34,992 nucleotides of DNA from JAFGHJ01 sp964523975 (GCA_964523975.1 CAZGBM010000015.1:1-34992), one strand, 5' to 3'; counted from the stretch's first letter, positions 1-9,530 are shown. The notes: generated by a model from the letters alone, not told the origin. Translations and numbers: made by a program.

Positions 1-99
1 TCTGTAGGTGGAATCCGACTAATGGTTGCTTTACCAATTGAAGCTATGGTTCGCGTAAAAAAGGGTAGGAAAAGAAAGACTCTTAAGGGGAAAAGTTAA
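1..99 (+). CDS. 3' end of an unidentified protein (partial)
   Basis: An open frame runs from the window edge to a TAA at 97-99, giving 32 C-terminal residues that begin SVGGIRLMVALPIEAM and end in a very basic tail (VRVKKGRKRKTLKGKS). The neighbour starts 67 bp downstream on the same strand, so the two may share a transcript. The fragment is too short to assign a family. The hydrophobic stretch followed by a lysine/arginine tail would suit a membrane protein ending in the cytoplasm, but that is a guess. Confidence 0.5.
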   Translation, partial: SVGGIRLMVALPIEAMVRVKKGRKRKTLKGKS

Positions 100-166
100 T
101 TCGTAGATTAAATTTAGTTTAAAAGATAGGGATTTTGTTAAAAATCAAATGGGAGTAAGTTAAATA

Positions 167-847
167 ATGAAAAGTATATATTTTTTATTACCTGCGTTGC
201 TTGTAATTTTTATTTCTTTCCTTATAATTAGAGCATCTGCGATTGTTTTGATGATGACAGGAATGGAAAGAAAAAAAGCTATGTTTCAAGCTCTTTCTGC
301 TTTTACCGGAACAGGTTTTACAACTAAGGAAGCTGAGATGGTGGTTAGTCATCCTCTACGGAGACGAATTGTTAGCTGGCTTATGATACTGGGTAATGCT
401 GGAATAGTTACAGTTATTATTACTGCAACATCTTCCTTTGTCTCCAGTAAAGGTTATGTTTTGCCTATAAATATTTTAATACTTTTGACTGGAATATTTT
501 TGATTGTTTTCATTACGGGGCGTAAAAGTCTTATGCGGAATTGGGAGAGATTTGTTGAAAAAAGGTTTATTAAATATTCATTTATTGAGGAAGGCGTAAC
601 AGAGGACCTCCTTCATCTTTTAGAAGGGTACGGTCTTGTGAAAATTATAATATCAGAAAACTCTTCTTTTATAGGTAAAACTATCTCGAGACTTGGTTTT
701 TCGACAAAGAAGATACTTGTGCTGGGGATTGAAAGGAAGAAAAAATGGTTTTCGTTTCCCAGCGATAAAGAGAAAGCAGAAGCAGACGATAGACTAGTAG
801 TATACGGTCCGCTGGAGTCTCTAAAAGAACTTTCTCGTGAGAATTGA
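167..847 (+). CDS. Membrane protein with C-terminal TrkA-C (RCK_C) domain
   Basis: 226 aa. Hydrophobic segments lie at about residues 3-22, 70-92 and 100-118. A cytoplasmic part from about 145 has the features of a TrkA-C/RCK_C ligand-binding domain: the paired phrases around IGKTISRLGF and the ending DDRLVVYGPLESLKEL. Between the first membrane segments is TGTGFTT (residues 47-53), which resembles the selectivity-filter loops of Trk/Ktr potassium transporters, although only one such loop is present, so this is not a complete TrkH. Small proteins of this kind are usually annotated as TrkA-C-domain proteins of unknown transport role. A GGGAG ribosome site at 151-155 precedes the ATG with a rather long 11-nt spacer. 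A role in cation sensing or homeostasis is inference from the RCK_C domain. Confidence 0.75.
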   Translation: MKSIYFLLPALLVIFISFLIIRASAIVLMMTGMERKKAMFQALSAFTGTGFTTKEAEMVVSHPLRRRIVSWLMILGNAGIVTVIITATSSFVSSKGYVLPINILILLTGIFLIVFITGRKSLMRNWERFVEKRFIKYSFIEEGVTEDLLHLLEGYGLVKIIISENSSFIGKTISRLGFSTKKILVLGIERKKKWFSFPSDKEKAEADDRLVVYGPLESLKELSREN

Positions 848-856
848 TTTTTTGGT

Positions 857-3800
857 ATGAAGAATTTTGTTAAAGTCGGTAAATTAATGAAAATTTTTTT
901 AAAGAAAGTTCTAATATCTTTTTTACTAATATTATTGCTATTATATCTTTTTGCTTCAATCAAACCTTTTCAAAAGTCGGCTGTAAAATTCTTTTTAAAA
1001 TCTTTTGAAGAAGAAAATGGTATTCAGTTAACCTTCAGGGACGTTAGCGGAAATCTTTTTCACCACTTAAATTTTAAAAACGTTAAAATCGGCGAAATAT
1101 ACGAAGCACCTGAGGTTGATATTTCCTATAATATTTTTGCTCTGATAGGAAAGAATAAAAGAATATCGACTTTTTACGCAAAGCAAGCAGTCGTATATCT
1201 CGATGAAGCTTTAAAGCTAAATTCTGACGAAAAAAATGGAGAAAAAGGGTTTATTATGATAGACTCTTTTGTTATAGATTCAAGCAACGTCAATTATAAA
1301 AATTTTACTTTACCTTTTTCCTTGTTAATGAAAATTAAAGAAAACAGCATTGAAATTAAAAGATTTTCTTTGGATTATCCCGAATCGAATTTTATTTTTG
1401 CAGGTGATTATAATTCAGACGGGAAGCTTATTTTTTTTCATAAGTTTAATTTAAATTTAATGGAACTTGCAAAGACAGAAGGTAGCATATCGTCAGAAGG
1501 GAAATTAGAGGGTACAATCAAAAATCCTGTTGGTTATGGAGATCTATCATTTTCCTCTCAACGCTTTGGTGAAATGGCAATATTCTATGAGGTTAAAGAT
1601 AGTAACTTATATCTTAAGAATATAGATATAAAGAATAAATCAGTTTCACTTGAAGGGGATGCAAAGTTCAACTTTATTAAAAAAGAAGGTATTTTTTCTT
1701 TTATCGGAACGACAATAGAGCAAAAAATAAATATTGACGGAAGTTTTGACAAGCATACTGTTTTAGCCAATTTGCAGGGCAAAAAAATCGATGCATTATT
1801 AGAATGTAATTTGGGAGATACGATAAATCTTAATCTTAAGGGTAAGTATAAGCGTTCTCCTTTAAATATGACTTTATACTATATTTCCGAGCGTTTAAAA
1901 GGAATTTTTTCCGTACCATATTTTTCTGTAAACGAAGATGTTTCTTTGGAGCAGATAGCCGGGGATTTTGATCTAAAATTAAGTAATAAAAGGGTTAATG
2001 GAAAAGTCAATCTTAATATTGAAAAAATACTGTTTCATTCTGGAGAGGTTGGAGGTCTAAATGTCTTTTCCGATTTTAAAGAAAATAAAGCAATATTAGA
2101 AACGGCAGGTTTAATTAATGGCAAAGGAGAATTTCAGCTTGAAAAGCCTGCGCTTTTTTTCTTTGATTTTAGCATGAAAGATTTTAATGTTGGTGTTTTT
2201 TTACCGGAAGGAAACGGCAAAACAGATTTTTCCGGAAAAGTAAAGGGAGATCTTTTAAAGCCGCGGGATATTTCGTTTTCTTTGTATATAGAAAATTTCG
2301 AGTCAAGGTTTAGAGATTATAGCATAGGTTCAGTGGGGGAAATTCATATTAAATATTTGTATCCTGATGTTTTGTTTTCTCCTTCTGTAATTTCGGTTAA
2401 TGAATCTAAATTAAATTTTTCCGGAGAAATTCCAATATTAGAAAATGGAGATATTAAATTATATTTTTCGACTCAAAAGTTTCAACTTGACGTATTAAAT
2501 CTTTTTTTTAAAAATTATGATTTAAAAGGTTTTTTGGATGCAAAGCTGTACTTATCCGGTAAAAGAAAAAAACCGGAAATCTCAGGGTTCGTGAAACTTG
2601 ATAGTTTATTTCTATTTATGGCAAATGATACACTCGGACCGGTTAATATTAGTGCCGAGGCGAACCGTAATAATTTAAAAATTAATATTTTGATAGCCGA
2701 ATTTAGAGATATCGTTTTGGAAAATTTCGAACCGATTTCTGTAAAATTCGAAAAAGATTTTATTGAGATAGAACCTTCTAAAATTAGACTTTTCGATAAT
2801 TATATATCTTTTTCCGGGACTATTCCCGTCCCTTTTAAAAACGAAATGGATTTCAATATTTCTACAGATGAGTTTATGCTGAAAGGATTAAACTCATTAA
2901 TACCGGGGAAAATAAATGATGGGAATCTCTCTTTTAACGTTAAAATACTTAAAACAAAACCTTTTCCCTCTTTAAGTGGAGAGATTATAGTCGATGACCT
3001 CGTTTTGCAATTTAAAGATAAAAGTCCTGTGGGACCGTTAAACCTGAATCTGGGATTATCCGGTGATACTGTTAGGATAAATAAATTTGATTTTTTGATA
3101 CATGGTGAAAAAATTGTCAATGATGATGCCGTAATATTAAATTTAAAGCGAGAATTTGTTGAAATTTCTCAAGGAAGGTTTAAAATAGGAGATAATCCTT
3201 TTTCGTTTCATGGGAAGATACCGTTTGATAAAAATTCCGAATTTGATATTTATTGTAATTTTAATTCTCTCGATATTTCAATTTTTTCACCTCTTTTCCC
3301 GGGAAGTGTTTTTTCCGGTTTTGTTTCATCATCGGTAAATTTGAAAGGAACGCGTGTCAAACCTCAAGTATATGGAAATTTAGTATTGGAGGATAATAAT
3401 TTTAAAATTAAAGAGAACTATTTTGGTTCTGTTAACGGAACTTTTTCTTTTAAAAGTGATATGATTGATTGTTCGGATATTGTTGTGGGTTTCAATAAAG
3501 GATATGCTCTTATAAACGGTAGTATCGGACTTAACCAAAGTGCTTCTTTAAATGTTGATTTTCGAGAAATTGTAATACCGATAAAAAAGAAATCACATTT
3601 GAATTTAAATGGGAAATCACAGCTTTCAGGTAGTCTTGATGTTTATTCGGTTTCAGGTGAGATGAGGCTTGATGGTGTTTATATGGATCCGTTTGAAAAT
3701 CAATTAATAGGCGGTTTGTTGAAAAAAGCTAACCGTCCGGCAAGTAAGAGTTCAAATATTTTAGAAAAGATAAGACTTAATATAGGAATTGGTTCGGATT

Positions 3801-4477
3801 TTATTGTTAATAATAGGGAAGCTTATATAAAAACCGAAAGTGATCTTTATGTATCGGGTACAGCGTCCAAACCTGGAATGTCCGGAGAAACAAATATAAT
3901 TGAGGGAGGGCATTTAAATTATTTGGGCACCAAATTCAATATTAATGAAGGTATCATCAATTTCATAGATCCTGCGGCTCTTAAACCTGAATTGAATTTA
4001 AGAGCTTCAAGTGAAGTTTTGCATGAGGGGATTAATTATTTGATATTTTTGAATATTTCGGGATCTCCTGAAAAATTGAGAATAGAGGTTTCTTCGGATC
4101 CTTATATGCCGGTTCAGGAAGTACTTGCACTTTTGATAACAGGAAAGACAAGAAAAATCGAACCTTTATCAAGCTCTCAAGGAATAGGAATGAAAGCGGT
4201 TAACCATATACTTGATGTAACCAAGGGCAGGGTTGAGGATCGTCTCGCCTCAGTCCTGGGTGTTGAGAAAGTTACATTAGATAATTCTATGAAAATCGGA
4301 CTTGAAAAACAAATCGGAAAAAAAATGAGAGTTTCTTATAAAACCGGTTTTGAAGATTTTACAAAGCCTCAGTTGGTTATTTATTACGACCTTATACGCA
4401 ATATTTCGGTATTTTCAATTTATGATAGGGAAAACAGAGATGTTGAAGCCGGTTTTGATTTTGATTTGAAAAAATGA
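857..4477 (+). CDS. tamB: TamB-like translocation and assembly module protein (DUF490/AsmA-type)
   Basis: 1206 aa, close to the usual TamB length (E. coli about 1260). The N-terminus has one membrane anchor (KVLISFLLILLLLYLF), as expected for an inner-membrane-anchored TamB. The long middle is a repetitive beta-rich region of alternating hydrophobic residues that would form the periplasm-spanning groove. The C-terminus shows the DUF490 signature, including SSDPYMPVQEVLALLITGK and later VEKVTLDNSMKIGLEKQIGK. TamB-type proteins are thought to carry phospholipid between membranes and to help outer-membrane barrel insertion. The gene overlaps the next one, an Omp85 barrel gene, by an ATGA, the standard tamB/tamA pairing. 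A second possible start at 887 would remove 10 residues; neither start has a clear Shine-Dalgarno site. The base composition looks especially AT-rich beside the genes after 7.9 kb. Confidence 0.92.
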   Translation: MKNFVKVGKLMKIFLKKVLISFLLILLLLYLFASIKPFQKSAVKFFLKSFEEENGIQLTFRDVSGNLFHHLNFKNVKIGEIYEAPEVDISYNIFALIGKNKRISTFYAKQAVVYLDEALKLNSDEKNGEKGFIMIDSFVIDSSNVNYKNFTLPFSLLMKIKENSIEIKRFSLDYPESNFIFAGDYNSDGKLIFFHKFNLNLMELAKTEGSISSEGKLEGTIKNPVGYGDLSFSSQRFGEMAIFYEVKDSNLYLKNIDIKNKSVSLEGDAKFNFIKKEGIFSFIGTTIEQKINIDGSFDKHTVLANLQGKKIDALLECNLGDTINLNLKGKYKRSPLNMTLYYISERLKGIFSVPYFSVNEDVSLEQIAGDFDLKLSNKRVNGKVNLNIEKILFHSGEVGGLNVFSDFKENKAILETAGLINGKGEFQLEKPALFFFDFSMKDFNVGVFLPEGNGKTDFSGKVKGDLLKPRDISFSLYIENFESRFRDYSIGSVGEIHIKYLYPDVLFSPSVISVNESKLNFSGEIPILENGDIKLYFSTQKFQLDVLNLFFKNYDLKGFLDAKLYLSGKRKKPEISGFVKLDSLFLFMANDTLGPVNISAEANRNNLKINILIAEFRDIVLENFEPISVKFEKDFIEIEPSKIRLFDNYISFSGTIPVPFKNEMDFNISTDEFMLKGLNSLIPGKINDGNLSFNVKILKTKPFPSLSGEIIVDDLVLQFKDKSPVGPLNLNLGLSGDTVRINKFDFLIHGEKIVNDDAVILNLKREFVEISQGRFKIGDNPFSFHGKIPFDKNSEFDIYCNFNSLDISIFSPLFPGSVFSGFVSSSVNLKGTRVKPQVYGNLVLEDNNFKIKENYFGSVNGTFSFKSDMIDCSDIVVGFNKGYALINGSIGLNQSASLNVDFREIVIPIKKKSHLNLNGKSQLSGSLDVYSVSGEMRLDGVYMDPFENQLIGGLLKKANRPASKSSNILEKIRLNIGIGSDFIVNNREAYIKTESDLYVSGTASKPGMSGETNIIEGGHLNYLGTKFNINEGIINFIDPAALKPELNLRASSEVLHEGINYLIFLNISGSPEKLRIEVSSDPYMPVQEVLALLITGKTRKIEPLSSSQGIGMKAVNHILDVTKGRVEDRLASVLGVEKVTLDNSMKIGLEKQIGKKMRVSYKTGFEDFTKPQLVIYYDLIRNISVFSIYDRENRDVEAGFDFDLKK

Positions 4478-6159
4478 TTGGATATTTTACTGTTGTGTTA
4501 TTAATATCCTCTCCCGAAATTGTCCGTTCGATCAATTTTTCAGGGCACTCGAATCTAAAAGAAAAAGAATTGCGTTCGGTAATGCTCTTAAAATCCCCCG
4601 GAATCTTTTCCAAAAGCAAATTTGATGAGAGGATTCTGGAAGGTGACGTTGACGCGATTAGAGCTGTCTTTGTTAAAAACGGATATCTTTCTTCCAACAT
4701 TACTTATAAGTATAAAGCAGACTCTTCCGATTTGGTTGATATAGATATTTTTATAGAAGAGGGTGAACGAGTATTTGTCAAAAACGTTGAATTTAGCGGG
4801 AACACTATTTTCGATTATAAATTCCTAAGCGAAAGCATTGAAACCAGCGAAGGAGAGCCGTTTAATCCTTTCCTTCTTGAAAAAGATTATTCTGAGCTTA
4901 TATATAATTATGATAAAAATGGTTATCATGATATTTCGGTAACCTCAACAATAGATATTCAAGAAAAAGAAGCTAATATAGTTTATAATATAAAAGAGGG
5001 AAATAAAATTTTTGTTTCAAATATCGATATCGAGGGTCAGCGTAATATTCGTAAAGATAGACTTAAAATAGGTATTGGACTAAAAGAAGGTTCTATTTTA
5101 ACGAACGATAAACTTTATGATTCTAAAAGGAGGTTAAACGAACTTGATTTATTTTCACGAATAAGAATTATCGAAACCGATTCATCGATACACCGTAATC
5201 TGCTGTATAATCTGGAAACTAAAGAACCTATTGCCCTTCGTTTACGTGTTGGGTATTCTGCGCTTGATAGGGCAAAGTTAACCTTTATGGTATCGCACAA
5301 AGATTTTCTAAACTCATTAAGGAGTATCAGTTTATTGGGACGGATTGGTTTAAGAGAATTAGGTTTAGAGATAAATTACAGAGACCCTATAACATTTGGA
5401 AGATGGTTGAGTAACAGTTGGGGGATAAAGGGTGGATATAAAAGAGAGATTGGATATGATATAGGAAGATTCGGAGCATATTCTATGCTTTTGCCAAGGC
5501 CATTCTATTTACGTTATGACTTAGAAAGGGTTAGTCTTTATAATGTTGAGATAAGTGATATTGAGGAGCAATCTCTGGATTGGCTGCAAAAAATATCGGC
5601 TTCTCTTATGTTAGACAGACGAGATGATGCCATTAAAGTTCGCGAAGGATATTTTATGTTTAACAACTTGGAATTTGAGGATATTATTTCCGGAACGTCT
5701 GCCAGTTTTTTGAAAAACGATTTTAGATTCAGCAAATTCGTTGGAATGGGTAACTCGACGATTGCTTTAAGGACTAATACAGGCATTATCTTGCCTTTTA
5801 ATAAGGAAGCTTCCGTCCCCATATATAATAGATTCTTCCTTGGAGGTGGCTCCACACTCAGAGGATATGCTGAGAATAGTGCAGGCCCCAAGGATGTCAA
5901 CGATAATCCTGTTGGCGGGAAAAGATATTTTCTAACATCTTGTGAGTTAAGAGTACCTATATTTTCAAATTTTTATGGCGCAGTATTTTCCGATCTCGGT
6001 TCGATCTCGGAAGATTTCGAAAGCAACAACTTTAATGTTTTAGGTTCCGCAGGAGTCGGAATCAGATTTTATACTCCGATTGGACCTTTGAGACTTGATT
6101 ATGCCAGAAACTTCGAGGGCGAATCTGCATGGCATTTCGCGATCGGAGAGGCTTTTTAG
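4474..6159 (+). CDS. tamA: Omp85-family outer-membrane barrel protein, TamA/BamA type, three POTRA domains
   Basis: 561 aa. A short hydrophobic leader (MIGYFTVVLLISSP) is followed by three POTRA-like repeats at roughly 17-92, 93-168 and 169-245; examples are RVFVKNVEFSGNTIFD and KIFVSNIDIEGQRNIRKDR. The remainder, from about 250, is a C-terminal beta-barrel. It contains FFLGGGSTLRGY, with LRGY at 462-465 matching the conserved loop-6 VRGF/Y motif of Omp85 proteins, and a late RLDYARNF strand. Three POTRA domains, about 560 residues and a 4-bp overlap with tamB favour TamA (577 aa in E. coli) over five-POTRA BamA. In lineages with only one Omp85 protein this gene could serve as the general barrel assembly factor, so BamA is the alternative name. 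It acts in the outer membrane with TamB. Confidence 0.9.
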   Translation: MIGYFTVVLLISSPEIVRSINFSGHSNLKEKELRSVMLLKSPGIFSKSKFDERILEGDVDAIRAVFVKNGYLSSNITYKYKADSSDLVDIDIFIEEGERVFVKNVEFSGNTIFDYKFLSESIETSEGEPFNPFLLEKDYSELIYNYDKNGYHDISVTSTIDIQEKEANIVYNIKEGNKIFVSNIDIEGQRNIRKDRLKIGIGLKEGSILTNDKLYDSKRRLNELDLFSRIRIIETDSSIHRNLLYNLETKEPIALRLRVGYSALDRAKLTFMVSHKDFLNSLRSISLLGRIGLRELGLEINYRDPITFGRWLSNSWGIKGGYKREIGYDIGRFGAYSMLLPRPFYLRYDLERVSLYNVEISDIEEQSLDWLQKISASLMLDRRDDAIKVREGYFMFNNLEFEDIISGTSASFLKNDFRFSKFVGMGNSTIALRTNTGIILPFNKEASVPIYNRFFLGGGSTLRGYAENSAGPKDVNDNPVGGKRYFLTSCELRVPIFSNFYGAVFSDLGSISEDFESNNFNVLGSAGVGIRFYTPIGPLRLDYARNFEGESAWHFAIGEAF

Positions 6160-6531
6160 TTTAATGGTTGCCTGCCAATTATCTCCTTCATAATTTTATA
6201 ATTTAGTATCATCAAAATTTAAAAAGCAAAATGACTTGATATGCTATCAGCTATCCGCCTTCCGCTTTCCGCTAAACCCAACTCCACCCACCATTCTTTA
6301 ACATGTAGAAAATGTAGAACTTGTAGTTTTTATTTTTTTTACATTTCTATATTGGCTACATGTCCTACATGTGCAAATTTTTTTGTTTTTTCTGCGGTTA
6401 GCCGTGAGCGACTTGTGACTTCCAATTGATATTTGATTTTTGAATTTTAGCGGCTCTGCCGCGATAGGGTTTCTTTCAAGCAAATTCATCTTGACTAAAT
6501 CCGGAATTCGTTTAAGATATTTTTAAGGATT
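6160..6531. repeat. Intergenic region with several short dispersed repeat modules
   Basis: This 372-bp gap has no convincing gene; two short frames near 6241-6489 run through the repeats and lack ribosome sites. Three recognisable modules are present. At 6242-6275 is a pyrimidine-rich run with repeated CCGC(C/T)TTCCGC-type units. At 6300-6385 are TACATGTAG/CTACATGT-type phrases facing each other around a T-rich spacer. At 6428-6467 is a TTTGATTTTTGAATTTTAG tail followed by GCGGCTCTGCCGC, which matches the tails of the larger repeats ending near 7860 and 34731. A TCTGCGGTTAGCCGTGAGCG segment lies at about 6395. No terminator with a T-run was seen after the Omp85 gene. Confidence 0.6.
6491..6518 (+). 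promoter_or_regulatory. Possible sigma70 promoter for the CDF gene
   Basis: TTGACT (6491-6496) and TAAGAT (6513-6518) are separated by 16 nt. The start codon lies 13 bp downstream of the -10 box, so the leader would be only about 7 nt and would begin at the AAGGA sequence. It is weaker than the consensus promoters elsewhere in the window. Confidence 0.35.
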
Positions 6532-7410
6532 ATGGATGATAAACTTATCGAAAGATATTTAAAAACAGCGATTATCTTAACTTTCGGATATTTCGTTGTC
6601 GAAGTTATAGGAGGACTTATTTCCGGTTCCCTTTCTCTATTGGGAGATGCGGGGCATATGTTCAGAGATGTTATTTCTCTTTCAATCACATTGAGTGCCC
6701 TCAAGATTGCAAAAAAACTCCCAAGTAAAACAAAAACATTCGGATATCACAGAGTAGAGATTTTGGCGGCATTTTTTAACGGGTCCCTTCTAATTGTAAT
6801 CAGCGGATGGATATTCCGGGAAGCTTTCCAGCGATTTCAAAATCCGGTTCCGATTGATAGTACCGTGATGTTTTTTACCGCTTTTATAGGTCTTGTCGTA
6901 AATGTTTATGTTGCTTTTATCCTGCGCGGGAGTCAGGACATAAATATCAGATCGGCTTTCCTGCATGTCTTCACGGATGCTCTGGCTTCTTTCGCGGTTA
7001 TACTGGCTTCAATATGGATATTCTTTACCGGACGGACGATAATTGACCCGATACTTGGAGGAGTTATAGCGATATTTGTCTTGTTCTCCGCCTTTACAAT
7101 ATTACGTGATTCTCTGAATATCTTACTTGAATTCACTCCTAAGGGCATTGATTTAGATGAACTTGTCGAAACCATAGAAAACATCGAAGGAGTCGAAGGG
7201 ATTCATAATATTCACCTGTGGAGTTTGTGTTCGAACTTATACGTTATGGACGCCCATATTTTTACAAATATATCTGCTATGAGTGATATCGAAAAAATAA
7301 AGGCAAAAATCAAGAAAAGCCTGGAAAAAGATAATATAAAACACTCGACTCTTGAATTTGAATGCAAGGAATGCGTTCAAAAGAAAAAAGTCGAAAAAAT
7401 GGAACACTGA
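6532..7410 (+). CDS. Cation diffusion facilitator (CDF) zinc-type efflux protein, CzcD/ZitB-like
   Basis: 292 aa, the normal size for a CDF protein: six transmembrane helices over about residues 12-200 and a cytoplasmic ferredoxin-like domain from about 210. The metal site is intact: HxxxD in helix 2 (H42/D46, in LLGDAGHMFRD) and HxxxD in helix 5 (H145/D149, in FLHVFTD). The double HxxxD arrangement is typical of zinc-preferring members. The conserved FGYHRVEILAAFFNG segment after helix 2 and GVHNIHLW-like IHNIHLWSL in the tail also fit. The protein would export Zn2+ from cytoplasm to periplasm by proton antiport. It sits alone between two repeat-bearing gaps. The tail ends in a cysteine-containing ECKECVQ segment whose role is unknown. 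AAGGA lies unusually close to the ATG (2 nt). Confidence 0.93.
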   Translation: MDDKLIERYLKTAIILTFGYFVVEVIGGLISGSLSLLGDAGHMFRDVISLSITLSALKIAKKLPSKTKTFGYHRVEILAAFFNGSLLIVISGWIFREAFQRFQNPVPIDSTVMFFTAFIGLVVNVYVAFILRGSQDINIRSAFLHVFTDALASFAVILASIWIFFTGRTIIDPILGGVIAIFVLFSAFTILRDSLNILLEFTPKGIDLDELVETIENIEGVEGIHNIHLWSLCSNLYVMDAHIFTNISAMSDIEKIKAKIKKSLEKDNIKHSTLEFECKECVQKKKVEKMEH

Positions 7411-7492
7411 TTGTCCGAATTAAAAAAAACGCAAACTACAACCACTACATGTTGAGAGCAGCTTTTGTCTAATTTGGCTTTCGTTTAAAATA

Positions 7493-7860
7493 AAATATCA
7501 AAATGTAAAAAGCAAAACGACAAATAAAAATGCAAAAACATCTCTATATTCCACCCAAAACAACCTATTTTTTAACAACAAATTGCACAAATTTCACAAA
7601 TAAATTAGAACAATCATTTTTATTAACATATAAAATAAAGACTGTTTTCTCAATATTTGTGTCATTTATGTGATTCGTTGTTTCTTTTTTGATTAGTTCG
7701 TTGGGTCGTTAGGCGGTTGGATGTTTAAAACAGAAAAAATTTGGGTGTGGTGAGGCTCTGTGTTCTCTGTGTCTCTGCGGCAAATTCTTTTTATGAATTT
7801 TGATTTGTGTTTTTACATTTTGATTTTTGATTTTTACATTATAATGGTTTTGCCGCATTA
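7493..7860 (+). repeat. Diverged third copy of the large intergenic repeat element
   Basis: This stretch lies in the 551-bp gap between the CDF and parvulin genes and follows the element at 34318-34710 in the same order and orientation. Shared blocks include AACAACAAATTGCACAAAT, GTGATTCGTTGTTTCTTTT, GGGTCGTTAGGCGGTTGGAT, TGGTGAGGCTCTGTGTTCTC and CTGTGTCTCTGCGGC. The first 100 bp and the central loop differ substantially from the other copies, while the right half is close. The tail ends in GGTTTTGCCGCATTA. No gene was found in it. The rest of the gap (7411-7492 and 7861-7907) shows nothing else recognisable. Confidence 0.85.
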
Positions 7861-7907
7861 CGGAACATTTGTTCAGTTAAATCGTCTTTTTATGTGAAAG
7901 TCGCCTA

Positions 7908-7935
7908 TTGACTTATACAAAATACAACTTATGTT
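7908..7935 (+). promoter_or_regulatory. Likely sigma70 promoter of the parvulin-pdxA-sprA cluster
   Basis: TTGACT (7908-7913), 16 nt, then TATGTT (7930-7935). This places transcription start near 7942, just upstream of a GGAGGG ribosome site (7951-7956) and the ATG at 7962. It follows directly after the repeat copy that ends at 7860. The TTG inside the -35 box is in frame with the gene but is not a sensible start. Confidence 0.55.
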
Positions 7936-7961
7936 ATCATAAAAAATCCTGGAGGGATAAT

Positions 7962-9530
7962 ATGATATTTTTGATTTTATTTTCTGCCTTTTCCTTTAGT
8001 TCAAAGGAAAAGCCCGCTGCTAACGAAAAGCCTGTTGCGATAGTGGCTAACAAAGAAATTTTCGAAAAAGATATTCCGAAAAACGTAACACTTGAACAAC
8101 ACCTTAGAAATCTTGTTTTTTTTGAGATGGCAAAAGAAAAGGGATATGTTGACTCGGCAAAGACAAGTGAAGATAAAAACTTCGAGAAAGAAATAATAAA
8201 TCGATTCTTGAGAAAAAAAGTAATGCCGGTCTCCGAGCCAACATTATATGAAAGTGTGTCATTTTACGAAAATTCGAATAAGAGAGCAAAAATACAGCTC
8301 ATTCAAACCGAAAAATTCACCGAGGCGTTGAAAGCCTACCTGGAAGTGCTTAAAGGCGCGGATTTCGGAACAATATCCGAAAAGTATTCGACCAATCCGG
8401 AGATTAAAGAAAGAAAAGGTCTTCTGGACCAGCCGATACGTTGGTCGTACACAATGCCGTTTGGATTAAAAAGAGTATTCGATATGAAAAAGGACGAAGT
8501 TACGCTTCCCGTGAAATACGGGCCAACCTGGAATATAGTTAAAATCATTGAAGTCAAAAGGGTTACTCCGGGAAAGAATATTGAAATGCCGGATATTATC
8601 AAAAGACCGTCGTTTAAGACGCAGCTTTCCAGAGCGAAAACATCGTTTAATATGGAAAAATTGTATAAACTTGTTACCTGGGTCGCGAATCCTAAAACTG
8701 AGCCGGAGGGTATTTCCCTATTGGCAAAAAGGCTGGCTGAATCGGAAGGAAAATCCTTCCGGGAAGAAAAAGTTTTCGAAGACCATGACATGAATGTCGT
8801 TCTGGCAAGAAGCACGATTGGAGAATACAAAATCCGTGATTTTGTAACCGACGCTTCGGGGACGAGGAGTTTATCCGTATTCGCAGGAAACGACGAAACG
8901 GTTGCCGGATTTATAAACGACCAGATTCTAAACAGGTTTTTCGTGGCAATGTCTAAAAGAACCGGAATTCAAAGAGAGCCTTCTTTTATCGAAGCTTATA
9001 ATACGAACATCCGGAATTCCACTCTGGATTTCTTTAAAAGAAAGGAGATTATGAATATAATTGCCGAAAACGAAGACGACTTGAAGAATTTTTACGATAA
9101 CAATAAAGAAAAATATAAAGTCGAAGAAAGAAGAAAGGTGTCTATAATCGAAGTGAGAGGAGAACGGGAAGCTCAAGAAATAAGAAAAAAACTGCTAAAA
9201 GGGAAAAAATTCGAGACCCTTGCTTCGGAGAAGTCAATCGGAAGAGAGAAGAAAAAAGGGGGTGAAATCGGTTACATAGGGAAAGCCCAAAGAGGTGCTA
9301 TAGGGCAGGAAGCATTCCTTTTGAGAAAAGGAGTAATATCGAAGCCCTTCAAGACGGAAAAAGGTTGGGCAATTATTAAAGTAACGGATATTAAACGAAG
9401 TTACGTGCCCGATTACTCCGAAGTAAAGGCTTCAGTTAGCTACGATTACAGAATGATTAAAGCAAAAGAGATTGAAGATAAAATTTTCGAACAAAACAAA
9501 GATAAATATGGACTTAAGGTATTGTCCTGA
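7962..9530 (+). CDS. Periplasmic SurA-like protein with two parvulin-type PPIase domains (first of three)
   Basis: 522 aa from the ATG at 7962. This start was chosen because GGAGGG sits 5 nt upstream and the protein then opens with a signal peptide (MIFLILFSAFSFSS). A first parvulin-like segment lies near residues 85-185 (KGADFGTISEKYSTN through the WNIVKI strand). A better conserved one lies near 385-490: KKFETLASEKS, then GGEIGYIGKAQRGAIGQEAF, GVISKPFKTEKGWAIIKV. The order chaperone-like helices, PPIase, helices, PPIase recalls SurA. It would act in the periplasm as a prolyl isomerase or chaperone for outer-membrane proteins. Two more parvulin genes follow at 25 bp and 1 bp spacing, and a huge surface-barrel gene lies downstream, so a dedicated client is possible (inference). 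The first PPIase domain is degenerate and may be non-catalytic. Confidence 0.83.
   Translation: MIFLILFSAFSFSSKEKPAANEKPVAIVANKEIFEKDIPKNVTLEQHLRNLVFFEMAKEKGYVDSAKTSEDKNFEKEIINRFLRKKVMPVSEPTLYESVSFYENSNKRAKIQLIQTEKFTEALKAYLEVLKGADFGTISEKYSTNPEIKERKGLLDQPIRWSYTMPFGLKRVFDMKKDEVTLPVKYGPTWNIVKIIEVKRVTPGKNIEMPDIIKRPSFKTQLSRAKTSFNMEKLYKLVTWVANPKTEPEGISLLAKRLAESEGKSFREEKVFEDHDMNVVLARSTIGEYKIRDFVTDASGTRSLSVFAGNDETVAGFINDQILNRFFVAMSKRTGIQREPSFIEAYNTNIRNSTLDFFKRKEIMNIIAENEDDLKNFYDNNKEKYKVEERRKVSIIEVRGEREAQEIRKKLLKGKKFETLASEKSIGREKKKGGEIGYIGKAQRGAIGQEAFLLRKGVISKPFKTEKGWAIIKVTDIKRSYVPDYSEVKASVSYDYRMIKAKEIEDKIFEQNKDKYGLKVLS

Noticed and set aside
6241..6489. Two short overlapping frames, one on each strand, with several Cys residues (CRKCRTC, CPTC on plus)
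   Set aside because: The cysteine codons come from the TGTAG/TACATGT repeat phrases. There is no ribosome site on either strand, and the frames overlap repeat modules.
7411..7961. Possible CRISPR array or tandem repeat array in the repeat-rich gaps
   Set aside because: No unit of 24-40 bp recurs with regular unique spacers; the repeats are mosaics of 7-9 bp near-repeats, and no cas gene is present.
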